Below, one piece after another: positions 25,194 to 33,023 of a stretch of DNA of 64,000 bases (its first letter is position 1; each line of letters starts with the position of its first letter). The stretch is from assembly GCA_965229305.1 (NCBI GenBank), contig CBDDIZ010000035.1, forward strand, positions 62,001-126,000. The letters are read 5' to 3'. The translations under genes and the position numbers were made by a program. The notes beneath the pieces are model-generated. The model was given only the letters and a program-made list of their open reading frames with translations, did no database searches and was not told where the DNA came from. The stretch comes from JALHNI01 sp965229305 (GTDB lineage Bacteria > Acidobacteriota > Terriglobia > Bryobacterales > Bryobacteraceae).

Positions 25194-25589
25194 ATGACTG
25201 CTGGAAACACTCGCTCACTGATCAATGTCACGCCGCTGATCGACGTGCTGCTGGTCCTCATGATGATCCTGATGGTGATCACGCCGCTGGCCTCCCACGG
25301 GCTGCCGGCCGCCGTGCCGCAGCCCGCGCCGCCGCAAGCCGCACCGAATCCGGAGATCCCGCTGGTGGTGAAGATCGATCGCGAGGGCCACTATGCATTG
25401 AACGGCGAAGCCGTGGCTGAGGCCGAGCTCGATGCCCGTCTGAAGCGCCTCCTGGCGCGCCGCGCGGATGGCACGTTGTTTGTCGACGGCGACCCCGAAC
25501 TGCCCTATGCCGACGTCGCGCGGCTGGTGGATCGCACCCGCGGCCTCGGCTTCTCCCGGACGGCCATTCTGCCGTCGCCCGCGCGCTAG
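25194..25589 (+). CDS. ExbD/TolR-family biopolymer transport protein
   Basis: 131 residues. A single N-terminal membrane helix carries the ExbD signature INVTPLIDVLLVLMMILMV, where the conserved Asp of the proton path sits at about residue 17. A Pro/Ala-rich linker (residues about 43-58) leads to the periplasmic domain (IPLVVKIDREGHYALNGEAV, FVDGDPELPYADVARLVD). ExbD works with ExbB and TonB to energise outer-membrane receptors, of which this window has four. No ExbB or TonB gene is adjacent, so it is an isolated copy. The stop codon interlocks with the stop of the convergent DUF1501 gene (CTAG, 25586-25589). Confidence 0.9.
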   Translation: MTAGNTRSLINVTPLIDVLLVLMMILMVITPLASHGLPAAVPQPAPPQAAPNPEIPLVVKIDREGHYALNGEAVAEAELDARLKRLLARRADGTLFVDGDPELPYADVARLVDRTRGLGFSRTAILPSPAR

Positions 25590-26917
25590 GAGAAGATCTC
25601 GCGGCGCACCGTGCCGGCCACGTCGGTGAGGCGGAAGGCGCGCCCGGCGTAGCGATAAGTGAGCTGTTGATGATCGATGCCCATCAGGGCGAGCAGCGTG
25701 GCATGCAGGTCATTGGTGTGCATGCGGCCTTCCACGGCCTTCACGCCCAGTTCGTCGGTGGCGCCGTAAGTGAAGCCCTGCTTCACGCCCGCGCCGGTGA
25801 GGAACATCGAATAGCCGGTGATGTTGTGGTCGCGTCCGTCGGGTCCTTGCGCCATCGGCAGCCGGCCGAACTCGGAGCCGAACAGCACCAGCGTGTCCTC
25901 CAGCAGACCGCGCTCGCGCAGGTCTCTGAGCAACGCGGACGTCGCCTGGTCCACTTGCCGCGTCCGCTGGATGAGCCCTTGATGCAGGTTGGTGTGGTGA
26001 TCCCACCCGCCCTGGCAGATCTCGACGAATCGCACGCCCGCTTCGCTCAAACGGCGTGCCATCAGGCATTGCCGGGCGAACGATCCGTCGGGGCCCGGCT
26101 TCACGCCATAGGCATCCAGGACGTGCGCGGGCTCTTGAGAGAGGTCCAGCAACTCCGGCACCTTGCCCTGCATGCGGAAGGCAAGTTCATAGCTCTCGAT
26201 GACGCCGTCCACCGGATCCGGCGCCCCGGGGGTCGCCGCGTAGTCGCGATTCAGGTGCTGCAAGAGATCGAGTTGCCGGCGCTGCAGGGCGGAAGGCGCC
26301 GCCGCTTCCAGATTGGGCAGATAGCCCTGGTCGCTGATGCGCGTCCCTTGAAAGTGCGCTGGCAGAAAGGCGCTGCCATAGTTCACCGCGCCTCCGAAGT
26401 TCGGCGGCGGGTTGACGGTGACGTAGCCCGGCAGGTCCTGATTCTCCGTACCCAACCCATACAGCAGCCACGCGCCCATGCTGGGCCGCGTAAGAGCCGC
26501 GTTCGCACTGCCGGTGTGCAACTGCACCACCGCTTGCGGATGCGCGGGCGTATCCGTGTGCAGGCCGCGCACCCAGCAGAGCTCGTCCGCGTGCTGCGCC
26601 AGGTTCGGCAGCAGTTCGGAGAACCAACTGCCGGTTTGCCCGTATTGCCGGAAGGCGAACTTCGATGGCGTGATGACGCCCCCGCCCGGGCCGGACTTCC
26701 CCGCGCTTTGCGCGAGCGCGGGCTTGTAGTCGAACGTGTCCAGCCCGGACATCGCTCCTTCCATGAACAGGAAGATGACGCGCTTGGCTTTGGCCGCAAA
26801 GTGCGACGCTTTGGGCGCCAGCGGCTGCGTGGTGGCCGCTTGGCCCAGCAGACCGGTCAAGGCCAGGTGGCCGAAGCCGGCTCCGGCAGATTTCAGAAGT
26901 TGACGGCGGGAAGGCAT
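25586..26917 (-). CDS. DUF1501 family protein, Tat-exported (trio 2)
   Basis: 443 residues. ATG 26917 was chosen: AAGGAG sits 7 bases upstream; the in-frame GTG at 26920 is also possible. It starts MPSRRQLLKSAGAGFGHLAL, a twin-arginine signal. The family motifs match the copy at 12817: IFLFMEGAMSGLDTFDYKP, LFGSEFGRLPM and GRDHNITGYSMFLTGAGVK. It differs where trio 1 has GGPSHLDLFD, here GAMSGLDTFD, so one possible metal-ligand position is changed. It lies 16 bases after the PSD1 gene in the same operon. Biochemical function unknown. Confidence 0.87.
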   Translation of the reverse strand: MPSRRQLLKSAGAGFGHLALTGLLGQAATTQPLAPKASHFAAKAKRVIFLFMEGAMSGLDTFDYKPALAQSAGKSGPGGGVITPSKFAFRQYGQTGSWFSELLPNLAQHADELCWVRGLHTDTPAHPQAVVQLHTGSANAALTRPSMGAWLLYGLGTENQDLPGYVTVNPPPNFGGAVNYGSAFLPAHFQGTRISDQGYLPNLEAAAPSALQRRQLDLLQHLNRDYAATPGAPDPVDGVIESYELAFRMQGKVPELLDLSQEPAHVLDAYGVKPGPDGSFARQCLMARRLSEAGVRFVEICQGGWDHHTNLHQGLIQRTRQVDQATSALLRDLRERGLLEDTLVLFGSEFGRLPMAQGPDGRDHNITGYSMFLTGAGVKQGFTYGATDELGVKAVEGRMHTNDLHATLLALMGIDHQQLTYRYAGRAFRLTDVAGTVRREIFS

Positions 26918-26933
26918 CACAGTTCTCCTTGCG

Positions 26934-29483
26934 TTAGCGGACGAAACGGAATTCAGCGGACGAGAAGAGCGCTTGCGCGAAGCTCATCCAGGCGGCAGTG
27001 GACGCGTTGCCGGGCTCTACCGGCGGGTCGATGGCGATGTAGTCCGCCCGATCGATGTTGTCTGGATCGAGCGGCGCGGTGGGGGCGGCCGGCTTGGTGG
27101 CCACCGCGGTCGGTTTCGGCGGCAGGGCCGGGGTCACCGCATAAGCGCTCTCGAACTCGTCGACGAACTTCTGGGCTCGCGCAACCTCCACGGCGTTCGG
27201 CTCACGATTGAGGATGAGCCGGTAAGCCTGGCGGATGCGTTCGCGCGGACTCTTCGCCGTGCGCAACTGCTCGCTCAACGCCAGGGCCTGCCGTCGCACA
27301 AACGACGAGTTCAGCAGGAACAGCGCTTGCGTGGGCACCGTGGTGGCCTCGCGCTGACCGGTCACCAGCGTTTGCGTCACCGGGTCGAAAGCCTCGAGCG
27401 TATGTGGCGTCACGCCGCGCAGCAGCGGCAGATAAACGCTTCGCACCAGGCTGGCATCGGCCTGTTGGTGAAGCGTGCGCGATTCCACGCCGTTATCCGG
27501 CATCTCGATCATGCGCAACGCCTGTGCTGGCGAGCCCGGCGCGGGGTGCAGGTTCAACTGTCCGGCCGCGGCCAGCAGGGAGTCGCGAATCTCTTCCGCC
27601 TCCAACCGGCGCGGCGCATGCCGCCACAACAGCCGGTTGGCGGGGTCGGCTTCGCGATGCACCGCGGGCGCGTCGCTGCCCAGGCGATAAGTCCGCGAGA
27701 GTACGATGCGGCGCACGAGTTGCTTGACGTGCCAGCCTTGGGCGACAAAGCCCGTAGCCAGATGGTCCAGCAGTTCCGGATGCGTGGGCCGGTCCCCGGT
27801 GAGGCCGAAGTTGTCCACCGTGGAGACGATGCCCTGGCCGAACAGATGCTGCCACACGCGATTGACGATGACGCGCGCCGTCAGCGGATTGCGGTCGCTT
27901 GCGATCCATTGCGCCAGTTGCAGGCGTCCGCTTTGCGCACGGTCCACGGGGGCGGCGCCGGGCACGTTCACCGCGCTCAGAAAGCCGCGCGGCACCTCTG
28001 GCCCCAGGCGCTCGGCCTCGCCGCGCAGGCGGATCGCGGTGTCGGCCACTTGCGCCGCCTCGCGCGCGCCGTGCACGGCGAACCCGTAGGAGGCCGGATC
28101 GGTGAGCAGGAGCAGTTCGCCTTGCAGCTTCTCGTAGCGCAAGCGGTACGGTTGTTGCGTGGGCCGTCCATTGGCGGCCAGCTTCAACCCTTCCGGCGTG
28201 CCGCGGATCTCATCCCAGGCCTTCTTCGCCACGGCGACCTCGGCTTCAAGCTGCTTCAATTTCTCAGACGGCTCCGCGGGCCGGTACGACGCCAAGCGGA
28301 TCAGCATCTTCGGGTCGTAGTAGTCCAGCCCGGCGCCCCCCATCTTGCTCCGCACGCCCGCCGCATCGTCCGTGCTGGTGAAGATGCCGGCCAGCGCATA
28401 GTAATCGGCCGTGGGAATGGGGTCGAACTTGTGATCGTGGCAACGCGCGCAGCCCACCGTCATGGCGAGCGTGGACCGCGTGACCGTGTCGATCTGCTCG
28501 GCGACGTTGTCCATCAGGAAGCGCTCTTTGAATCGCTGATTCACGTCCTTCGGCCCCAGGGCCAGAAAGCCCGTGGCAATCTGCAGACGATCGCGCTCGG
28601 CGTGGTCGGCCGCGGGCAATAGGTCGCCAGCGATCTGCTCTTCGAGAAAGCGATTGAACGGAACGTCGCGCTGCACGGCGTCGATCACGTAGTCGCGATA
28701 GCGCCAGGCATGGGGGTAAGGAATATTGCGCGAAGGTCCAGTGGATTCACCATAACGGGCGACATCGAGCCAATGTCGCCCCCAACGTTCGCCGAATCGT
28801 GCGGAGGCGAGCAGCCGGTCCACTAGCTTCACGTAAGCCTCGGGCGAACGGTCGGCGAGGAAGGCATCGATCTCGGTCGGCGTCGGCGCCAGCCCCGTCA
28901 GGTCATAGGTCAGGCGGCGGATCAGCGTCAGCCGCGATGCCTCTGCGACGGGCGCCAACTGCTTCCCTTCGAGTTTGGCGAGCACAAAACGATCGAGATC
29001 CGCCACGGGCCAGGCCGTGTTCTTCACGGCCGGCACCGCGGGGTTCGCCACCGGTTGCAGCGCCCAGTGGCGGGCTTTGAGACGTTCGTAGGCGGCCACG
29101 GGCGTCTTCGCCAATGTCACCTGCTCCACCGGCCACGCCGCGCCGTCGTTGATCCAGGCGGTGAGGTCGGCGATCTGCGACGCGCTGAGCGGCGCGCCTT
29201 CCTTCGGCATGCGGCGCTTGGGATCCGCGTGCTGTATGCGCAGCACCAATTGGCTCCTTGCCGCCTCGCCCGGCACCACGGCGGCGCCGGAGTCGCCACC
29301 CCGCAGCAAGCCGTTCCGATCGTCCACGCGCAGCCCCCCGGCGGGCTTCGTGTCCGCCGCGTGGCACGCGTAGCAGTTGTTCACCAGCAGCGGACGGACC
29401 TTCTTTTCGAAGAACTCGATTTGCTGCGCGGTGGGCGCCGCGCTGACTAAGAACGGAGCGAGCAGGATGGCGAACGTCTTCAT
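26934..29483 (-). CDS. PSCyt1-DUF1549-DUF1553 (PSD1) exported protein, trio 2
   Basis: 849 residues. A signal peptide (MKTFAILLAPFLVSAAP) is followed by a PSCyt1-type cytochrome domain with the haem motif CYACH (VRPLLVNNCYACHAADTKPA) and WINDGAAWP. DUF1549 has LIRRLTYDLTGLAPTP, ERWGRHWLDVARYGES and a second CxxCH (GCARCHDHKFDP). DUF1553 has RNPLTARVIVNRVWQHLFG and AQGWHVKQLVRRIVLSRTY. The extra cytochrome domain separates it from the trio-1 protein and points to an electron-transfer role outside the cytoplasm. It begins 11 bases after the TonB receptor stop and is followed 16 bases later by DUF1501. Confidence 0.9.
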   Translation of the reverse strand: MKTFAILLAPFLVSAAPTAQQIEFFEKKVRPLLVNNCYACHAADTKPAGGLRVDDRNGLLRGGDSGAAVVPGEAARSQLVLRIQHADPKRRMPKEGAPLSASQIADLTAWINDGAAWPVEQVTLAKTPVAAYERLKARHWALQPVANPAVPAVKNTAWPVADLDRFVLAKLEGKQLAPVAEASRLTLIRRLTYDLTGLAPTPTEIDAFLADRSPEAYVKLVDRLLASARFGERWGRHWLDVARYGESTGPSRNIPYPHAWRYRDYVIDAVQRDVPFNRFLEEQIAGDLLPAADHAERDRLQIATGFLALGPKDVNQRFKERFLMDNVAEQIDTVTRSTLAMTVGCARCHDHKFDPIPTADYYALAGIFTSTDDAAGVRSKMGGAGLDYYDPKMLIRLASYRPAEPSEKLKQLEAEVAVAKKAWDEIRGTPEGLKLAANGRPTQQPYRLRYEKLQGELLLLTDPASYGFAVHGAREAAQVADTAIRLRGEAERLGPEVPRGFLSAVNVPGAAPVDRAQSGRLQLAQWIASDRNPLTARVIVNRVWQHLFGQGIVSTVDNFGLTGDRPTHPELLDHLATGFVAQGWHVKQLVRRIVLSRTYRLGSDAPAVHREADPANRLLWRHAPRRLEAEEIRDSLLAAAGQLNLHPAPGSPAQALRMIEMPDNGVESRTLHQQADASLVRSVYLPLLRGVTPHTLEAFDPVTQTLVTGQREATTVPTQALFLLNSSFVRRQALALSEQLRTAKSPRERIRQAYRLILNREPNAVEVARAQKFVDEFESAYAVTPALPPKPTAVATKPAAPTAPLDPDNIDRADYIAIDPPVEPGNASTAAWMSFAQALFSSAEFRFVR

Positions 29484-29494
29484 GGTGTGGGTCC

Positions 29495-32400
29495 TTAGAA
29501 CTTGTAATGCAAGCCCAGTTGGATGATGCGCGCCTGATTCCCATTCGCCAGCGCCGAGATGCGGCCAAAGTTGGCTACGCCGCGGTTCTGGTTGGGCAGG
29601 GCGAAGTTCGCGTGGTTGATGAAGTTCATCATCTCGGCGCGGAACTGTAAGCGATGCTGCTCACGAATCTGGAAGCTCTTCAGAATCGCCAGATCCGCGA
29701 TGATGGCGCCGGGGCCGATGGCCACCGTGCGGCCTGTGTTGCCGAACGTATAGAGCGCGGGCGCCGCGAACGTGCTGGTGTCGAAGAAGTTCTCCGCGAG
29801 CACATTGTTGCGCCAGTTCGGATTCTCACGATACGCCCCAATCGCGTTCGAGCGGACCGTCGCCGCCGTGGGGTAGATGGCCGCCGCGTTGTTCTCAATC
29901 ACGCCGAACGGCGAACCCGTCCGCGCCTCATAGATCAGCGACGTGGACCAGCCGCCGATTACCGAGTTCAGCGCCTTGTTCTCCAGGCGCACCGGCAGAT
30001 CCCAGGTGGCGCTGCCAATGAAGCGATGCGCGATGTGATTGCCGGAAAGGCCCCGGTCGGCCCGGCGATCGTACTGGTTGGCGAAGGCGTTGTCGCCGGC
30101 GTTGCCGCCGATCTCATCGCGCGACTCCACGTCGTCGATCGCCTTGGACCACGTGTAGTTCGCGTTGAACTGCAGGCCGCGCGAGAAGCGCTTCTCCAGC
30201 CGCAGATTCAAACCGTGATAGTTCGAGTTGCCGATCGTCGGCGCGATCACGCGCACGTCGGAGAACTGCGGAAACGGGCGCAGCAGTTGCGAGTTGCCGG
30301 GGCTGATGCGGGCGGGGTCCACCTGATTGATCGAGCGGCTGCCCGGCGCCGTCAGCTTGTGGCCCACGGTGCTCAGATAGCCCACTTCGAAAACCGCGTT
30401 GCCCGGCAACTGCCGCTGCACGTTGAAATTGAAGTTGATCAGGTAGGGTACCGTGCGGCCCTTCGGCTCGAAGAACTCCACGGCCAGCGTGGGGCTCTGC
30501 CCTGGGCGCACCGCGCCGTAGCCGGGCACCAGCAGATCGTTCGACGGCTGCGCGGCCGGCGGCAGACCATTGCGCAGCAGGAAGGCCGGCGTGCGGCCGC
30601 CGTCCACCGACACGACGTCCGTCCGCAGACCGAAGCCGATGTTGGCGACGATCGGCGTCGCCTGGTCATACTGGCCCACATACAGCAGGCCGCTGCCGCC
30701 CCGGATCACCCACTTCTCCGCAGCGCGATACGCGAAGCCGAAGCGCGGGCCGAAGTTGTTCTTGTCGAAGTTGTGCGCGTAGGAACTCAAGCCGTTCCGG
30801 CCAGACCAGGTGAGGAGGCCCGGTGTATTGCTCACCGGGTTGATCGCGAACTGGTCGAACGAGTTCTGGCGGTTGTCCACCAGTTCCCGGCGTGGCGTAT
30901 CGAGATCCCAGCGCAGGCCCAGGTTCAGCGTCAGCTTCGGCGACACTTTCCAGTCGGTTTGCACGAAGGCGCCGAACGCACTGGCGCGCGTGCGCAGCAG
31001 CAGGGCTTCCGCGCGCGAGCCGCTCAGCGCATAGCCGGTGAGCACCGAAGCGAGCGCGTCGCCGGTGGCCGTCTGGTTGAAGCCGAACACGCCGCCGCCG
31101 GTGCCGCTCCAGCGATCGTCGTTGGTGGAGCGGCGCCATTCGCCGCCGAACTTGATCGTGTGCGCGCCGCGGATCTTGGTCACCGTGGTGGTGGCATGGT
31201 CGCCGCGAATGGGCACCTGCAGGCGTTCGTGGTTGCCGGTGCCGAAGCCGGTCAGGCCCGGAATGTTGATCTGCGGGAAGAAGCGGTCGTTGGTGCCTTT
31301 GATGCCGTAGCGCGCGGCCAAGCCCAGGTCGGACCCGCCGGAGAGCGCGTTCGCCTTGCGGCGATCCCACGAATAGCGCGACTCGATCGTTGTCAGTGGT
31401 GAGAAGCTGTGCTGCCAGGTGGCGCTCCAGCTATAGAAGCTGTTGTCGCTGGTGGAGTGGTACGGGTCGGTACCCGGCACCGGGAACACGGGCGAATTGA
31501 ACGAATCGGTTTCGTTGGCCAGGAAGCGGCCGTACACGCGGTCGTTGAGCGAGAAGTTGTGATCCAGCCGCGCCACCGCCACATGCGTGGTGGTGCGCAA
31601 GGGCTGATTCGCGCGGAAGTTGTTGTTGCGGCTGCGGGCGCCCTCCACGTTCGGCGCCGGATAGAGCGACGCGATCGCGCGGCCCACCGGATCCTGCTGC
31701 GACACCGGGATGATGTTGCCCGGATACGGCGTGCCGGTTGCGGGGTCGCGTACGACAGTCGCGAGGCTCGAGAAGTCGCCCTGCGTTTCGGCCACCGTCG
31801 GTACGCTCGCCAGAATCGTCTGCTGCCGGCGGATCTGCAGGCCCTCGTAGTTGGCGAAGTAGAACGTACGGTCCTTCTTGATCGGGCCGCCAAGGCTCGC
31901 GCCGTATTGGTTGTAGCGCAGCACCGGCTTCGACGACGCAAAGAAGTTGCGCGCGTCCAACCGGTCGTTGCGCAGATACTCATACAGCGAACCGTGCAAC
32001 TGATTCGTGCCGGACTTGGTGGTCATCTGCACGTAGCCGCCGCCCGAACGGCCGAGTTCGGCCTTGTAGTTGCTGATCTCGACGTTGAACTCCTCCAGCG
32101 CTTCCACCGGCGGATCGTAAACCAGCGTCGCCACGCCCAGCAGAATGTTCTGCGCGTTGCCGCCGTCAATCGTCCACATCGCGTTGTTGCCGCGGCCGCC
32201 CGCCATGGCGAAGTTCGACCCGTTGCCGTTCTGCACCACAAAGCCGTTCAATCGCGCGAGTTGCGCCGCGCGGCGGTCAATCAGCGGCATGTTGGCGATG
32301 GTGCTGTTGCGCACCACCGATCCGACCGAGGCGTTGTCGGTCGAAAGCAACGGCGCCGCCGCTTCCACGGTCACCGCGTCCACCACCGCTCCCACTTCGA

Positions 32401-32701
32401 AGGCGAAGTCGATGCGCGCGCTCGAGCCGGTCTCGAGGCGAATGCCCGTCTGGCGATACTGCCTGAAACCCGGTGCCTCGGCCACCAACTCGTAGTCGCC
32501 GGGCTTGATCAACGGAATGGTGTACAGACCCTTGTTGGTGGTGACGCCGGCGAACGTCTCGCCGGTCTTGGCATTGATCAGTTTGACGCTCGCGGATTCG
32601 ACGATCCCGGCCGAAGCATCGTGGACGGTTCCGCTCAAGGTCGCGGTCTGCTGCGCGTTGAGGGCCAGCACGGCGACCAGGGCGAATAGAATTCTGGACA
32701 T
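29495..32701 (-). CDS. Oar-like TonB-dependent receptor (trio 2)
   Basis: 1068 residues. ATG 32701 is preceded by AAAGGAG with a 5-base gap and opens a signal peptide (MSRILFALVAVLALNAQQ). The carboxypeptidase-regulatory domain (about 20-105: LSGTVHDASAGIVESASVKL, LYTIPLIKPGDYELVAEAPG), the plug-like part (IANMPLIDRRAAQLARLNGF, MWTIDGG) and the C-terminal barrel (ending LGLHYKF) give the standard Oar-like layout. It heads a minus-strand receptor-PSD1-DUF1501 operon with gaps of 11 and 16 bases, the same gene order as 7171-14223. The sequence is clearly diverged from the first receptor, so this is an old duplication or separate acquisition, not a recent copy. Confidence 0.9.
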   Translation of the reverse strand: MSRILFALVAVLALNAQQTATLSGTVHDASAGIVESASVKLINAKTGETFAGVTTNKGLYTIPLIKPGDYELVAEAPGFRQYRQTGIRLETGSSARIDFAFEVGAVVDAVTVEAAAPLLSTDNASVGSVVRNSTIANMPLIDRRAAQLARLNGFVVQNGNGSNFAMAGGRGNNAMWTIDGGNAQNILLGVATLVYDPPVEALEEFNVEISNYKAELGRSGGGYVQMTTKSGTNQLHGSLYEYLRNDRLDARNFFASSKPVLRYNQYGASLGGPIKKDRTFYFANYEGLQIRRQQTILASVPTVAETQGDFSSLATVVRDPATGTPYPGNIIPVSQQDPVGRAIASLYPAPNVEGARSRNNNFRANQPLRTTTHVAVARLDHNFSLNDRVYGRFLANETDSFNSPVFPVPGTDPYHSTSDNSFYSWSATWQHSFSPLTTIESRYSWDRRKANALSGGSDLGLAARYGIKGTNDRFFPQINIPGLTGFGTGNHERLQVPIRGDHATTTVTKIRGAHTIKFGGEWRRSTNDDRWSGTGGGVFGFNQTATGDALASVLTGYALSGSRAEALLLRTRASAFGAFVQTDWKVSPKLTLNLGLRWDLDTPRRELVDNRQNSFDQFAINPVSNTPGLLTWSGRNGLSSYAHNFDKNNFGPRFGFAYRAAEKWVIRGGSGLLYVGQYDQATPIVANIGFGLRTDVVSVDGGRTPAFLLRNGLPPAAQPSNDLLVPGYGAVRPGQSPTLAVEFFEPKGRTVPYLINFNFNVQRQLPGNAVFEVGYLSTVGHKLTAPGSRSINQVDPARISPGNSQLLRPFPQFSDVRVIAPTIGNSNYHGLNLRLEKRFSRGLQFNANYTWSKAIDDVESRDEIGGNAGDNAFANQYDRRADRGLSGNHIAHRFIGSATWDLPVRLENKALNSVIGGWSTSLIYEARTGSPFGVIENNAAAIYPTAATVRSNAIGAYRENPNWRNNVLAENFFDTSTFAAPALYTFGNTGRTVAIGPGAIIADLAILKSFQIREQHRLQFRAEMMNFINHANFALPNQNRGVANFGRISALANGNQARIIQLGLHYKF

Positions 32702-32786
32702 AAGACTCCTTTGTCGTGCACACGTCTCCCGAGTCCGCGGCACGGCGGAGGAGCGGTAAACACTTCTCTTGATTGGGTTTAGGCTG

Positions 32787-32803
32787 GTACCCGCAATGGG
32801 TAC
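32787..32803. promoter_or_regulatory. Inverted repeat in the leader of the trio-2 operon
   Basis: GTACCC-GCAAT-GGGTAC: perfect 6-bp arms around 5 bases, 86 bases upstream of the receptor start and inside the expected 5' leader. It could be a protein-binding site or a small RNA hairpin. Confidence 0.35.
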
Positions 32804-32839
32804 AGGTAGGGATGGACAACCAATCTACTGCATAGATCG

Positions 32840-32868
32840 ACAATAGTACACATGGTCGACATCGTCAA
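32840..32868 (-). promoter_or_regulatory. Putative promoter of the trio-2 operon
   Basis: On the minus strand TTGACG (32868-32863, 5/6), 17 bases, TATTGT (32845-32840, 4/6). This predicts a leader of about 130 bases. The region holds an 11/12 direct repeat, ATCGACAATAGT at 32836-32847 and ATCGTCAATAGT at 32861-32872, spaced 25 bp, covering both promoter elements. The rest of 32702-33023 shows no coding signal. Confidence 0.45.
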
Positions 32869-32957
32869 TAGTCTATTATCGCGATCAACTAAGTTAGATG
32901 TTGTGTTCGGGCTAGTACGAAGGCCCCGAACGGATGGTCCAGGCTTCGCATCATCTT

Positions 32958-32982
32958 GAAAATAAACGGCGACAAAACGCCG
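32958..32982 (-). terminator. Terminator of the molybdenum-hydroxylase operon
   Basis: Read on the minus strand: CGGCG, loop TTTTGT, CGCCG, then TTTATTTT. The stem is short (5 G/C pairs) but the T-rich tail is clear. It lies about 40 bases after the stop of the large subunit at 33024. Confidence 0.55.
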
Positions 32983-33023
32983 ATGCGGTCAACACGCGAG
33001 AGTGGTGCTGACGTCTGGAAAAA

